Source of the DNA: CAMYOC01 sp963704875
GTDB lineage: Bacteria > Pseudomonadota > Gammaproteobacteria > Steroidobacterales > XN24
Reading direction: 5' to 3'
Length of the DNA stretch: 64,000 bases
Assembly: GCA_963704875.1 (NCBI GenBank)
Contig: CAVPIA010000005.1
Span: 588,370-652,369, forward strand
The notes below the pieces were generated by a model, which had not been told where the DNA came from, did not search any database, and saw only the letters and a program-made list of their open reading frames with translations. Position numbers and translations under genes: made by a program. Positions within the stretch are counted from its first letter, which is position 1. Each line of letters opens with the position of its first letter. Shown here piece after piece: positions 34,069-43,050 of the stretch.

Positions 34069-35925
34069 GTGAGTGCCCTGAATCGCTTTCCGACCTGGAA
34101 AAATGTGCTGGTCATTGTCGTCATTCTTGGCGGCATTGTTTTCGCCCTGCCCAATGTTTTCGGTGACGATCCGGCAGTACAGATCTCGCTGGAAACGACT
34201 CAACCACTGGACGAGCTGGCGGTAAGTCAGGTCGAAGGTGTGCTGCAAACCGCGGCTATTCCACATGAGGCTGCCTATCTGGACGAAGGCCGGGTGATGG
34301 TCAGGTTCGCCAACGTCGAGGGCCAGTTGCGGGCGGTGGACCTGTTGCGTGACGAACTCGGCGGCGCCTACGTGGTGGCATTGACGCTGGCGCCACGCAC
34401 GCCCGAGTTCCTGCGTGACCTGGGTCTGCGGCCGATGAGTCTGGGTCTGGATCTGCGTGGCGGCGTCTATTTCCTCTATGAGGTCGACATGAACGCGGCC
34501 ATCACCCAGGCTCTGGATCGATACGAAACGGATTTCCGCAGCCTGCTCCGGGATGAGCGAATCCGCTACGCGTCGGTCCGTCGTGATGGCCAGGCCGTGG
34601 TGGTGGCATTGCGCAGTGACGAGGAGCGTGATGCAGCCGAGGCCGTGATCCGCGAGGCCGATCAGCTGCTGGCGATCAGCAGCGCGGAGAGCGGAGATCT
34701 GTTCGAACTCAGAATCAGGATGAGTGAAGAGCAGATCCGTCAACGCCAGGATTTTGCGATCCAGCAGAACACGGTGACGCTGCGCAACCGGGTCAACGAG
34801 TTGGGTGTGGCCGAACCGGTCGTGCAGCGTCAGGGTGTCGACCGGATCGTCGTGCAGTTACCAGGTATACAGGATCCTGCCCAGGCCGAGCGCGTACTCG
34901 GCGCGACGGCGACACTGGAATTCCGCCTGGTAGACGAGAACAACAACGCTTTCGAAGCTGAGCGTCGCGGCCGCGCACCGTTGGGAACAAAACTCTATCA
35001 GCGCCGTGACGGCACTCCGGTCTTGCTCAAGCGCGATGTCATTGTCACCGGTGACCAGCTGACCGACGCTTCTGCCGGATTCTCGGAGGGCCAGTCAGCG
35101 GTATTCGTCGATCTGGACGCCAAGGGCGCCCGCAAGATGGGCGAAACCACACGCCAGAACCTGAACAAGGGTATGGCGGTGGTCTTTATCGAGCAGAAAC
35201 GCGAGACCAGCATGCGCGACGGCGAACCGGTCGACGTGCTGAAGGTGGAAGAAGAGGTCATCAGTGTCGCCACCATCCGCGGTGTGTTCAGCTCGAGCTT
35301 CATGATCACCGGGCTGGATCCGGTGGAAGCCAGGGATCTGGCGCTACTGCTGCGTGCCGGCGCTCTGGCGGCGCCGATCTTCAAGGTCGAGGAACGCACC
35401 ATCGGTCCGAGCCTTGGCCAGGAAAATATCGACAAGGGTATGCAGGCGGTGCTCGTAGGCTTCCTGCTGGTGGTGCTGTTTATGGGCGTCTACTACCGCG
35501 TGTTCGGCGTGGTTGCGGATCTGGCCTTGCTTAGCAACCTGGTGCTGATCATCGCTCTGTTGTCGATGCTCCAGGCCAGTCTTACCCTCCCGGGCATCGC
35601 CGGTATCGTGCTGACAACCGGTATGGCGGTCGACGCCAATGTGCTGATTTTTGAACGTATCCGCGAGGAGCTTAAGCTGGGCAATTCGCCTCAGGCAAGC
35701 ATCCAGGCAGGCTACGAGAAAGCGTTTTCGTCCATCGCCGATGCCAACATCACGACGCTGATCGCCGCCCTGGTGCTGTTCGTGTTTGGCACCGGCCCGA
35801 TCCGTGGATTTGCGGTCACTCTGTCGCTGGGCATCATGACCTCGATGTTCACCGCCATCGTCGGCACCCGGGCGATGATCAATCTGATTTACGGCGGCCG
35901 GCGCGTGAAGCACCTGGCGGTCTGA
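34069..35925 (+). CDS. secD: protein translocase subunit SecD
   Basis: A 618-residue SecD, matching the E. coli length. It has an N-terminal membrane helix, periplasmic P1 domain starting with LRPMSLGLDLRGGVYFL, and the C-terminal six-helix RND-like domain with TGMAVDANVLIFERIREEL, the proton-relay motif. The start is a GTG at 34069 (MSALNRFPTWKNVLV), which gives the normal N-terminus. SecD uses the proton gradient to pull exported chains from the translocon. Confidence 0.97.
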   Translation: MSALNRFPTWKNVLVIVVILGGIVFALPNVFGDDPAVQISLETTQPLDELAVSQVEGVLQTAAIPHEAAYLDEGRVMVRFANVEGQLRAVDLLRDELGGAYVVALTLAPRTPEFLRDLGLRPMSLGLDLRGGVYFLYEVDMNAAITQALDRYETDFRSLLRDERIRYASVRRDGQAVVVALRSDEERDAAEAVIREADQLLAISSAESGDLFELRIRMSEEQIRQRQDFAIQQNTVTLRNRVNELGVAEPVVQRQGVDRIVVQLPGIQDPAQAERVLGATATLEFRLVDENNNAFEAERRGRAPLGTKLYQRRDGTPVLLKRDVIVTGDQLTDASAGFSEGQSAVFVDLDAKGARKMGETTRQNLNKGMAVVFIEQKRETSMRDGEPVDVLKVEEEVISVATIRGVFSSSFMITGLDPVEARDLALLLRAGALAAPIFKVEERTIGPSLGQENIDKGMQAVLVGFLLVVLFMGVYYRVFGVVADLALLSNLVLIIALLSMLQASLTLPGIAGIVLTTGMAVDANVLIFERIREELKLGNSPQASIQAGYEKAFSSIADANITTLIAALVLFVFGTGPIRGFAVTLSLGIMTSMFTAIVGTRAMINLIYGGRRVKHLAV

Positions 35926-35937
35926 CGGAGAAGGCAA

Positions 35938-36873
35938 ATGGAGTTTCTGAGCAAGACCACGCATATCGACTTCATGGGCAAGCGAAAGCTCAGCCTCGCG
36001 ATTTCCGCGATCCTGATCATTGCCTCTCTCTCGCTGCTGGCGGTGCGCGGTCTAAATTTCGGTATCGAATTCAAGGGCGGCGTCGTGATCGAGGCCGGGT
36101 TTCCGGAAGCGCCTGATCTGGGCGTGATTCGGGCCGGCCTGGCCGCGGCAGAATTCCCCGCAGCGATCGTGCAGAATTTTGGCAGTTCGCGGGATATCGT
36201 GATTCAGCTGGAAGCTGATGAAGCGCGACCCGGCTCGGAGGTTCGCGATCGGGTGCTGGAGGTGCTGCGCGAAACCAGTCCTGTGGTCGATTTGCGCCGG
36301 GTTGAGTTTGTCGGCCCGCAGGTCGGTGAGGAACTGGCTGAGGCGGGCGGTCTCGCCACCTTGTTCGCCTTGCTGATGATCCTTGGCTATGTGGCCTTCC
36401 GGTTTCAGTGGAAGTTCGCGGTAGGCGCGGTCGCGGCGCTGGTCCACGATGTGATTATCACGCTGGGCTTTTTCTCGCTGACCTATCTGGCTTTCGATCT
36501 TTCAGTACTGGCCGCGGTGCTGGCGGTCATCGGTTATTCACTGAATGACACGATTGTGGTGTTTGATCGTATCCGGGAGAACTTCCTCCGTGTCCGCAAA
36601 CAAGCGGCGGAGGAGATCATGAATCTGTCGATCAATCAGATGCTGGCGCGGACACTCACCACCAGTGGCACCACGCTGCTGGTGTTGGCATCGTTGTTTT
36701 TCCTCGGCGGCGAGGCTATTCACGGATTCTCGGTGGCGCTACTGGTCGGCGTAGTTATCGGTACCTACTCATCGATATACATCGCCAGCCCGACCGCGCT
36801 GGCTCTGAAGCTGACCGCGACGGACCTGCTACCGGTCGAGCGCGAAGATACCGAGCTGGATCACATTCCCTGA
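35938..36873 (+). CDS. secF: protein translocase subunit SecF
   Basis: A 311-residue SecF with the start FLSKTTHIDFMGKR, GIEFKGGVVIE in the small periplasmic domain, and the conserved GYSLNDTIVVFDRIREN motif of the membrane domain. It pairs with SecD. Only 12 bases after secD. It converges with suhB, whose stop is 57 bases away; the gap has GC-rich inverted segments but no clear T-tailed terminator. Confidence 0.97.
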   Translation: MEFLSKTTHIDFMGKRKLSLAISAILIIASLSLLAVRGLNFGIEFKGGVVIEAGFPEAPDLGVIRAGLAAAEFPAAIVQNFGSSRDIVIQLEADEARPGSEVRDRVLEVLRETSPVVDLRRVEFVGPQVGEELAEAGGLATLFALLMILGYVAFRFQWKFAVGAVAALVHDVIITLGFFSLTYLAFDLSVLAAVLAVIGYSLNDTIVVFDRIRENFLRVRKQAAEEIMNLSINQMLARTLTTSGTTLLVLASLFFLGGEAIHGFSVALLVGVVIGTYSSIYIASPTALALKLTATDLLPVEREDTELDHIP

Positions 36874-36930
36874 CGGTCTGAATACTGGGGCGGCGCTACG
36901 GCGGGCCGTAAGCCGCGGGCTCGCGGGTGA

Positions 36931-37767
36931 TCAGTCGCCGGGGCGGTCGCCGGGGCGAGCCGTGCCCCAGGCCTGACTCGGACCTGGCAGATGCGGGCCC
37001 AGCAGCTGACTCAAGGCCTGGTGCAGTTTGACGCCGCCGGCCAGGATGTCGCCGCGTTCCTGCCAACGATCGCCACCGGCAAGATCCGTGGCCATACCGC
37101 CGGCTTCCTGGATCAGCAGCACACCGGCCGCCATATCCCAGGCCTGCAGACCCTGCTCCCAGAAACCATCCAGCCGTCCGGCGGCGACATAAGCCAGGTC
37201 AAGCGACGCAGCGCCCGGGCGACGCACCCCCGCGGTGCTGGCGATCACTGCCCGCAGCATCGGCATATACTCGTCCAGCCGTTCTTCCTTGCCGCGGAAC
37301 GGAAAGCCGGTGCCGATCAGGGCATGTTCCAGCACCCGCTGGTCGCTGACCCGGATCCGGCGTCCGTCGAGTTGCGCGCCAACGCCACGGCTGGCGGTGA
37401 ACAGTTCCTGGCGCATCGGGTCGTAGATCACCGCATGCTCGAGTTTGCCTTTAACCTCAGCGGCCAGGGACACCGCAAATACCGGGAAGCCATGCAGGAA
37501 ATTGGTCGTGCCATCCAGTGGATCGATGATCCAGCGGGTGTCGGAACTGCCGCTGGCACCGCTTTCTTCGGCGAGGAAGGCGTGGTCCGGATGGCTTCGC
37601 TGGATGGTCGCGATGATCTCCTGCTCGGCCATGCGATCGACTTCGGTAACGAAGTCATTACGGCCTTTGGCGGAGACGCGGATGCTGTCCAGCCGGTTGA
37701 TGTTGCGGATAATGACGTCGCCCGCTTTGCGCGCAGCGCGGATACCGATGTTTAGAAGCGGGTTCAT
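36931..37767 (-). CDS. suhB: inositol-1-monophosphatase family protein SuhB
   Basis: A 278-residue Mg-dependent phosphatase. Metal motifs are FLAEESG, WIIDPLDGTTNFLHGFP and the C-terminal WDMAAGVLLIQEAGG. The frame is open to 38007, but the ATG at 37767 gives the conserved start MNPLLNIGIRAARKAG. In enterics SuhB also binds NusA and RNA polymerase for rRNA antitermination. It is divergent from trmJ, the same suhB/trmJ pairing as in Pseudomonas and E. coli. Confidence 0.95.
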   Translation of the reverse strand: MNPLLNIGIRAARKAGDVIIRNINRLDSIRVSAKGRNDFVTEVDRMAEQEIIATIQRSHPDHAFLAEESGASGSSDTRWIIDPLDGTTNFLHGFPVFAVSLAAEVKGKLEHAVIYDPMRQELFTASRGVGAQLDGRRIRVSDQRVLEHALIGTGFPFRGKEERLDEYMPMLRAVIASTAGVRRPGAASLDLAYVAAGRLDGFWEQGLQAWDMAAGVLLIQEAGGMATDLAGGDRWQERGDILAGGVKLHQALSQLLGPHLPGPSQAWGTARPGDRPGD

Positions 37768-37878
37768 GGATTCAGATCGGGCGTTCTCTGCTGGCCGTCG
37801 GCCGTTATATTCCGGCCCGGCGGTGGGCGCGTAGAATACCAGACCTGTGGTGAGTGTGTTCAGTAGGGGAGCAGGCGC

Positions 37879-38640
37879 ATGAATATTCCGCTGCGGATAG
37901 TGCTGGTGGAAACCTCCCATCCCGGCAATATCGGTGCCGCGGCCCGGGCGATGAAGACGATGGGCCTGTCCCGCCTGACCCTGGTAAGCCCGCGTCATTA
38001 TCCGCATGCCGAAGCCAGCGCGAGGGCATCCGGGGCGACCGACATTCTCGCTAAGGCTCAGGTGTGTGAGAGCCTGTCAGAGGCCCTTGAAGGCTGCCGG
38101 CTGGTGATCGGTGCCAGCGCACGTCAGCGCGCCCTGCGCTGGCCTCTGCTAAGCCCCAGAGAGTGTGGCCTGCGTATCGTGGAGGAATCCAAAAACGGCG
38201 ACGTTGCGCTGGTTTTTGGCCGCGAGCAGTCCGGTTTGAGCAACGAAGAACTACAGCGCTGCAACGCACTGGTGCAGATTCCCGCCAACCCGGACTACAG
38301 TTCACTCAACCTGGCGATGGCCGTTCAGGTTCTGAGCTACGAGATACGGCTGGCGAGCGGTGGTGAATCGGCTCTGCCGAGGGCGCGCGAGACGCCGCTT
38401 GCCCCGGCCGAGGAATTGGAGCGTTTCTTCCAGCACCTGGAACGGGCGCTGTCGCAGGCCGGATTTCTTAATCCGCAGAATCCGCGTCATTTGATGTTGC
38501 GTTTGAGGCGCTTGTTCAACAGAGCCGAGCTGGATGACAACGAAATCGCTATCATGAGGGGCATACTGAGTGCGTTGGCGCCGGGAACGGGGCCTTCGCC
38601 AGACGCCGGTTCCGGGGATCCCGGTTCGAGGGACGAATAG
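37879..38640 (+). CDS. trmJ: tRNA (cytidine/uridine-32-2'-O)-methyltransferase TrmJ
   Basis: A 253-residue SPOUT methyltransferase with motif 1 LVETSHPGNIGAAARAMKTM, motif 2 VFGREQSGLSNEEL, and motif 3 NPDYSSLNLAMAVQVLSYE, which forms the trefoil knot SAM site. The C-terminal extension (about 170-240) is the TrmJ tRNA-binding part. Five bases before the cysteine desulfurase gene; likely same transcript. Confidence 0.94.
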   Translation: MNIPLRIVLVETSHPGNIGAAARAMKTMGLSRLTLVSPRHYPHAEASARASGATDILAKAQVCESLSEALEGCRLVIGASARQRALRWPLLSPRECGLRIVEESKNGDVALVFGREQSGLSNEELQRCNALVQIPANPDYSSLNLAMAVQVLSYEIRLASGGESALPRARETPLAPAEELERFFQHLERALSQAGFLNPQNPRHLMLRLRRLFNRAELDDNEIAIMRGILSALAPGTGPSPDAGSGDPGSRDE

Positions 38641-38645
38641 AGATT

Positions 38646-39845
38646 ATGCCTGCAAACCAACCGATCTATCTGGATTACGCTGCCACGACGCCGGTCGATG
38701 ACCGGGTGGCAAGGGTCATGTGCGAGTGCATGACCCGGGACGGCGTATTCGCTAATCCGGCGTCTTCATCACATCAACCGGGGCGGGATGCCCGCGGTCG
38801 GGTGGAGAAGGCCCGGCGTCAGGTGGCCGGCCTGATTAATGCCTCGCCGATGGAGATTGTGTGGACCTCGGGGGCGACCGAGTCTGACAATCTTGCACTC
38901 AAGGGTGTAGCGCATCGTCACGGCGACAGGGGTTGTCATATAGTGACCAGCCGAACCGAGCACAAGGCAATTCTGGACACCTGTCGCCAGCTCGAACATG
39001 AGGGTTTCGAGGTCACTTATCTGGTTCCTGGCCAGGATGGGCTGATTACGCCGGAGATGGTTGCTGATGCGCTTCGTGAGGACACGCTGCTGGTGTCGGT
39101 CATGCACGTCAATAATGAGATAGGCGTGGCCTCGGACATCAGTGCCATCGGCCGCTTGTGCCGCGAGCGGCATGTATTGTTCCACGTTGATGCGGCGCAA
39201 AGCGCCGGCAAGCTGGCGCTGGACGTTGAGGCCATGTGTATCGATCTGGCGTCGTTCTCGGCGCACAAGATCTATGGTCCCAAGGGCGTCGGAGCCCTGT
39301 ATGTGCGTGGCCGTGCGGGCAATCGTCTGGAACCTTTGATCCATGGCGGTGGTCATGAATGGGGTATGCGATCGGGGACCCTGGCGACCCACCAGCTGGT
39401 TGGTATGGGCGAGGCGTTTGCCATCGCTCAGCAGGAAATGACCGCGGAATCGCTGCGGCTGACCGGGTTGAGGCAGAGGCTTTGGGAAGGCATCGGCGGG
39501 CTTGGCGGAGTCCATCTAAACGGCTGTCCGGAACGCCGGGCGGCCGGCATCTTGAATCTGAGCTTTGAGGGTGTGGAAGGCGAAAGCCTGTTGTTCGCAT
39601 TGCGGGATCTGGCGGTTTCCAGTGGTTCGGCGTGCACTTCTGCCAGCCGGGAAGCGTCCTATGTTCTGCGCGCCCTGGGGAGAGACGATCAGCTGGCGCA
39701 GAGCTCGATACGATTCAGCATGGGGCGCTATACCAGCGCGGCTGAAATTGACCGCTGTATTGAAATTGTGACCCGTGAGGTCAACCGCCTGCGCGGACTG
39801 GCTCCGGTCAGCGGCGATGACGCCGCGTGCAAACAGGCGGGATAA
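38646..39845 (+). CDS. iscS: cysteine desulfurase (IscS-type)
   Basis: A 399-residue PLP enzyme. The PLP lysine is in SFSAHKIYGPKG, the N-terminal YLDYAATTPVD and DAAQSAGK are typical, and the mobile loop SSGSACTSAS has the catalytic cysteine of class I desulfurases. The C-terminal region QSSIRFSMGRYTS matches IscS. It supplies sulfur for iron-sulfur clusters and tRNA thiolation. It follows trmJ where iscR (and cysE in some genomes) normally stands, and no IscR gene is present here. Confidence 0.93.
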   Translation: MPANQPIYLDYAATTPVDDRVARVMCECMTRDGVFANPASSSHQPGRDARGRVEKARRQVAGLINASPMEIVWTSGATESDNLALKGVAHRHGDRGCHIVTSRTEHKAILDTCRQLEHEGFEVTYLVPGQDGLITPEMVADALREDTLLVSVMHVNNEIGVASDISAIGRLCRERHVLFHVDAAQSAGKLALDVEAMCIDLASFSAHKIYGPKGVGALYVRGRAGNRLEPLIHGGGHEWGMRSGTLATHQLVGMGEAFAIAQQEMTAESLRLTGLRQRLWEGIGGLGGVHLNGCPERRAAGILNLSFEGVEGESLLFALRDLAVSSGSACTSASREASYVLRALGRDDQLAQSSIRFSMGRYTSAAEIDRCIEIVTREVNRLRGLAPVSGDDAACKQAG

Positions 39846-39847
39846 GG

Positions 39848-40255
39848 ATGAGTACGCAGGAGGAGCAGATAGTGGATCTGGATTACAGTCCCCTGGTGCG
39901 GGAACGGTTTGAGCGACCCCCGAACGCCGGCCGGTTGTTCGGCGATGCGGTTCGTGGCGTCGCCGGCGAAAAGGCCAACGGAACAAGAGTGGAGTTTGAT
40001 TTCCGCTTGCGCGATGGTCGCGTGGAGCGCGCCCGTTTCCGCGCCTATGGATGCCCCCACACCATCGCTGCGGCATCCTGGGTGGCGGAACACGCAGAAG
40101 GCAGGGACCTCAGCGAAAATGGCTGGCCGGATCCTCTGGAACTGGCGCAGATTCTCGCTTTACCGGAACACAAGCTTGGCGTATTGCTGGTCGTCGAAGA
40201 CGCTGTCCGAGACGCCGTCGGCATGGCCGGACAATACGCAAAACAGGGGAAGTAA
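39848..40255 (+). CDS. IscU/NifU-like scaffold protein lacking most cluster ligands
   Basis: A 135-residue protein that aligns with IscU along its length: FERPPNAGRL, RARFRAYGCPHTIAAASW and LGVLLVVEDAVRDAV correspond to YENPRNVG, ARFKTYGCGSAIASSS and HCSILAEDAIKAA. Only the middle cysteine (Cys69) is kept. The positions of the first cysteine and the aspartate are Asn44 and Thr46, and the His-Cys pair is Gly111-Val112. A normal 2Fe-2S IscU site is therefore absent. It lies between IscS and IscA, two bases after IscS. It could be a sulfur carrier, a regulator of the desulfurase, or a reduced scaffold. Start ATG at 39848 is chosen from the AAGG site. Confidence 0.85.
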   Translation: MSTQEEQIVDLDYSPLVRERFERPPNAGRLFGDAVRGVAGEKANGTRVEFDFRLRDGRVERARFRAYGCPHTIAAASWVAEHAEGRDLSENGWPDPLELAQILALPEHKLGVLLVVEDAVRDAVGMAGQYAKQGK

Positions 40256-40261
40256 GAGGTT

Positions 40262-40585
40262 ATGGCGATCAAATTGACCGAATCTGCAGCGCAACGGGTG
40301 CAGGATTATCTGAGCAAGCGCGGCGGCGGGCTTGGCTTGAGGCTAGGGGTAAAGAAGACCGGGTGCTCCGGGTTTGCCTATGTTGTGAACTACGCCGATG
40401 ACATCTGCGACCAGGATCAGGTGTTTGAGGACCGGGCTGTGAAGATCGTGGTCGACAGCAAGAGCCTGCCCTATATCGATGGCACAGTGGTGGATTTCGT
40501 CAAGGATGGACTCAACGAAGCGTTCAGATTCAGGAATCCGAACGTCAAGGGCGAGTGCGGATGTGGCGAAAGTTTCAACATCTAG
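40262..40585 (+). CDS. iscA: iron-sulfur assembly protein IscA (HesB family)
   Basis: A 107-residue A-type carrier with the three conserved cysteines Cys35 (KKTGCSGFAY), Cys99 and Cys101 (ECGCGESFNI). It would accept or hand over clusters or iron. It is the last isc gene; hscB, hscA, fdx and iscX, which normally follow, are missing and the next gene is ndk. GGCCCTG just after the stop and CAGGGCC 19 bases on form a possible hairpin (40585-40617). Confidence 0.95.
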   Translation: MAIKLTESAAQRVQDYLSKRGGGLGLRLGVKKTGCSGFAYVVNYADDICDQDQVFEDRAVKIVVDSKSLPYIDGTVVDFVKDGLNEAFRFRNPNVKGECGCGESFNI

Positions 40586-40730
40586 GGCCCTGTCCTTTCT
40601 GGTGTTTGATTGCAGGGCCGCCGGGGCAGGCTTAGACTTAACCGTTTGACCTGTCCCTTTGTCAGGACTCGCCCCCGGGGCGGGTTTCAGCATGGGGCGC
40701 AACAGTATCCAATAAGCACAGGAACTACCC

Positions 40731-41162
40731 ATGGCTATCGAACGGACCCTCTCGATCATCAAGCCCGATGGCGTTGAAAAAAACATCATCGGCGAAGTCT
40801 ATCGTCGCTTTGAAAACGCGGGCCTGCAGGTCATCGCCGCGCGTATGATGCATCTGAGCAAAGAACAGGCCGGCGCTTTCTACGCGGTGCACAAGGAGCG
40901 CCCGTTCTACCAGGACCTGGTCGCATACATGACCTCCGGACCGGTGATGGTGCAGGCGCTTGAGGGCGAAAATGCTATCGCCGTGAACCGTGAGATCATG
41001 GGTGCGACGAACCCTGCGGATGCCGCCGCCGGGACCATCCGCGCAGATTTCGCCAACAGCATCGAAGAAAACGCGGTGCACGGCTCGGATGCAGCCGAGA
41101 CTGCACGTAACGAGATCGCGTTTTTCTTCGCAGAAGACCAGATCTGCCCCCGTACCCGCTGA
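40731..41162 (+). CDS. ndk: nucleoside diphosphate kinase
   Basis: A 143-residue NDK. It starts MAIERTLSIIKPDGVEKN and has the phospho-histidine in NAVHGSDA followed by ARNEIAFFF. It equilibrates NTP pools through a phosphohistidine. The 145-base gap before it is its leader region. The ndk-rlmN-pilW order is conserved in gammaproteobacteria. Confidence 0.97.
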   Translation: MAIERTLSIIKPDGVEKNIIGEVYRRFENAGLQVIAARMMHLSKEQAGAFYAVHKERPFYQDLVAYMTSGPVMVQALEGENAIAVNREIMGATNPADAAAGTIRADFANSIEENAVHGSDAAETARNEIAFFFAEDQICPRTR

Positions 41163-41180
41163 TCGAGCGATCAGGACCAA

Positions 41181-42284
41181 ATGACCCAGACGCGCACCAA
41201 TCTGTTCGGGCTGTCGAGGCGGCAGCTGGAGGAGTTTTTCGCCGGGCTCGGTGAGAAGCCATTCCGCGCGCGTCAGATCATGCAATGGATGTATCGCCAG
41301 GGCATCGATGACTTCGAGGCGATGACAGATCTGTCCAAATCGCTGCGTGCCCGTCTGTCGGACGTGGCGGAGCTGCATGTCCCCGAGATTAAAGTCGAAC
41401 AGCGATCCAGCGATAACACCCGCAAGTGGATGTTGGGAATGGATGGCGAACAGGGCATCGAGACGGTGTTTATCCCGGAAACCTCGCGCGGCACGCTGTG
41501 TATCTCAAGTCAGGTCGGTTGCGTGCTCGACTGTTCGTTCTGCTCGACCGCTCAGCAGGGCTTTAACCGCAACCTGTCGACTGCCGAGATCATCGGCCAG
41601 GTGTGGCTGGCCAACCGCGAATTGGGTTATCGGCCGGACGGGGACCGAATCGTCACCAATGTCGTGTTCATGGGCATGGGAGAGCCGCTGGCCAATTATC
41701 GCAATGTGGTGCCCGCGCTGGATATCCTGACAGACGATTTTGGTTTTGGTCTGTCCCGGCGACGAGTGACCGTAAGCACCTCGGGTCTGGTGCCGATGCT
41801 GGATCGGCTCGGGGAAGACTGTAATGTTGCACTGGCCGTGTCCTTGCATGCGCCCGACGATGAGCTACGCAACGAACTGGTGCCGATCAATCGCAAACAC
41901 CCGATCGCCGAGTTGCTGGATGCGTGCTGGCGCTATGCCGACGAGGTCTATGGGCGGTTCATCACTTTTGAATATGTAATGCTCGACGGCGTTAACGACA
42001 GCCCGGCTCAGGCCAGGGATCTGGTGCGATTGATGCGTGGGCGACCGGGTAAGGTCAATCTGATCCCGTTTAATCCTTTTCCGGGTACACGGTACCGGCG
42101 CTCGTCGGTTGCAGCCATTGAGGCATTCCGCGAGGTCCTGTTGAAAGGAGGCGTGCGGGCGACCATCCGCAAGACGCGTGGCGACGATATCGACGCGGCT
42201 TGCGGGCAACTCGCTGGCCGTGTGAACGATCGGACCCGGATTCGTCTGGGCAAGAAGATGATCCAGGTGGCGGTGCGCACATAA
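41181..42284 (+). CDS. rlmN: dual-specificity rRNA/tRNA methyltransferase RlmN
   Basis: A 367-residue radical SAM methylase. CVLDCSFCSTAQQGFNRNL holds the CxxxCxxC cluster motif, GMGEPLANY is the SAM motif, and VMLDGVNDS plus NLIPFNPFPG are typical. It methylates A2503 of 23S rRNA and A37 of some tRNAs. Its stop (TAA) shares one base with the ATG of the PilW gene. Confidence 0.96.
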   Translation: MTQTRTNLFGLSRRQLEEFFAGLGEKPFRARQIMQWMYRQGIDDFEAMTDLSKSLRARLSDVAELHVPEIKVEQRSSDNTRKWMLGMDGEQGIETVFIPETSRGTLCISSQVGCVLDCSFCSTAQQGFNRNLSTAEIIGQVWLANRELGYRPDGDRIVTNVVFMGMGEPLANYRNVVPALDILTDDFGFGLSRRRVTVSTSGLVPMLDRLGEDCNVALAVSLHAPDDELRNELVPINRKHPIAELLDACWRYADEVYGRFITFEYVMLDGVNDSPAQARDLVRLMRGRPGKVNLIPFNPFPGTRYRRSSVAAIEAFREVLLKGGVRATIRKTRGDDIDAACGQLAGRVNDRTRIRLGKKMIQVAVRT

Positions 42285-43048
42285 TGAGCTTAAGAAACCT
42301 CACAGTGATTCTGCTTGCAGTCCACCTGCTAAGTGGCTGCATCAGCACGGAAACCGATCCGGTCGAAATTTCCCTGGACGATGCTGCAAGGGCAAACCTG
42401 CAGCTTGGTGTGGCCTTTTTACAGCGCGGAGATCTGAAGGCTGCCCGGGATAAGCTGGAGAAATCTGTCAGTCAGGATCCGGAGTTGCCGGCCGCGCGCG
42501 CCTATCTGGGCTTGCTGTACGAACGCTTGAACGAGACCAAGGATGCGGACACTCAATATCGTGCCGCGTTGCGGCTGGCGCCCAAAGATCCGTCGATACT
42601 CAACACCTACGGCGGTTTTCTGTGCCGTACTGGCGAGCGCGAGAAGGGTATCGAGTATCTGCTGAAGGCTGCGGAGAACCCGCTCTACACCACGCCCGAG
42701 ACGGCGTATGCGAATGCGGCTATTTGCGCCCGCGGCATTCCGGATCTCGAGGCCGCGGAAACGTATCTGCGCAGGGCCCTGAGAGTCGATCCGTACTACC
42801 GTGCCGCGCTGCTTGAACTGGCCGAGATCAGCCTCGAGAGCGGCCGTCCGTTGCAGACCCGGGCGTTCATCCAGCGATTCCTGGATGCCGGCCCGGCGAC
42901 CGCCGAGATACTGATTCTCGGAGCCGATGCAGAGGTCCAGCTGGGCGACGAGGAAGCCGAGGCATCTTACTTGCTGCGTCTGCAAAATGAATTCCCGGAT
43001 CAGGCCTACGAGCTCAGGCAACGGCAGTCGGGAGGCGATGGCGGATAG
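42284..43048 (+). CDS. pilW: type IV pilus biogenesis/stability lipoprotein PilW (PilF)
   Basis: A 254-residue TPR lipoprotein. The lipobox LLSGC with Cys19 directs outer-membrane attachment, and about six TPR units follow (ANLQLGVAFLQRGDLKAARD, ARAYLGLLYERLN). PilW/PilF proteins promote PilQ secretin assembly for type IV pili. The longer frame to 42200 is inside rlmN; the ATG at 42284 gives the lipoprotein signal. Confidence 0.92.
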   Translation: MSLRNLTVILLAVHLLSGCISTETDPVEISLDDAARANLQLGVAFLQRGDLKAARDKLEKSVSQDPELPAARAYLGLLYERLNETKDADTQYRAALRLAPKDPSILNTYGGFLCRTGEREKGIEYLLKAAENPLYTTPETAYANAAICARGIPDLEAAETYLRRALRVDPYYRAALLELAEISLESGRPLQTRAFIQRFLDAGPATAEILILGADAEVQLGDEEAEASYLLRLQNEFPDQAYELRQRQSGGDGG

Positions 43049-43050
43049 CG

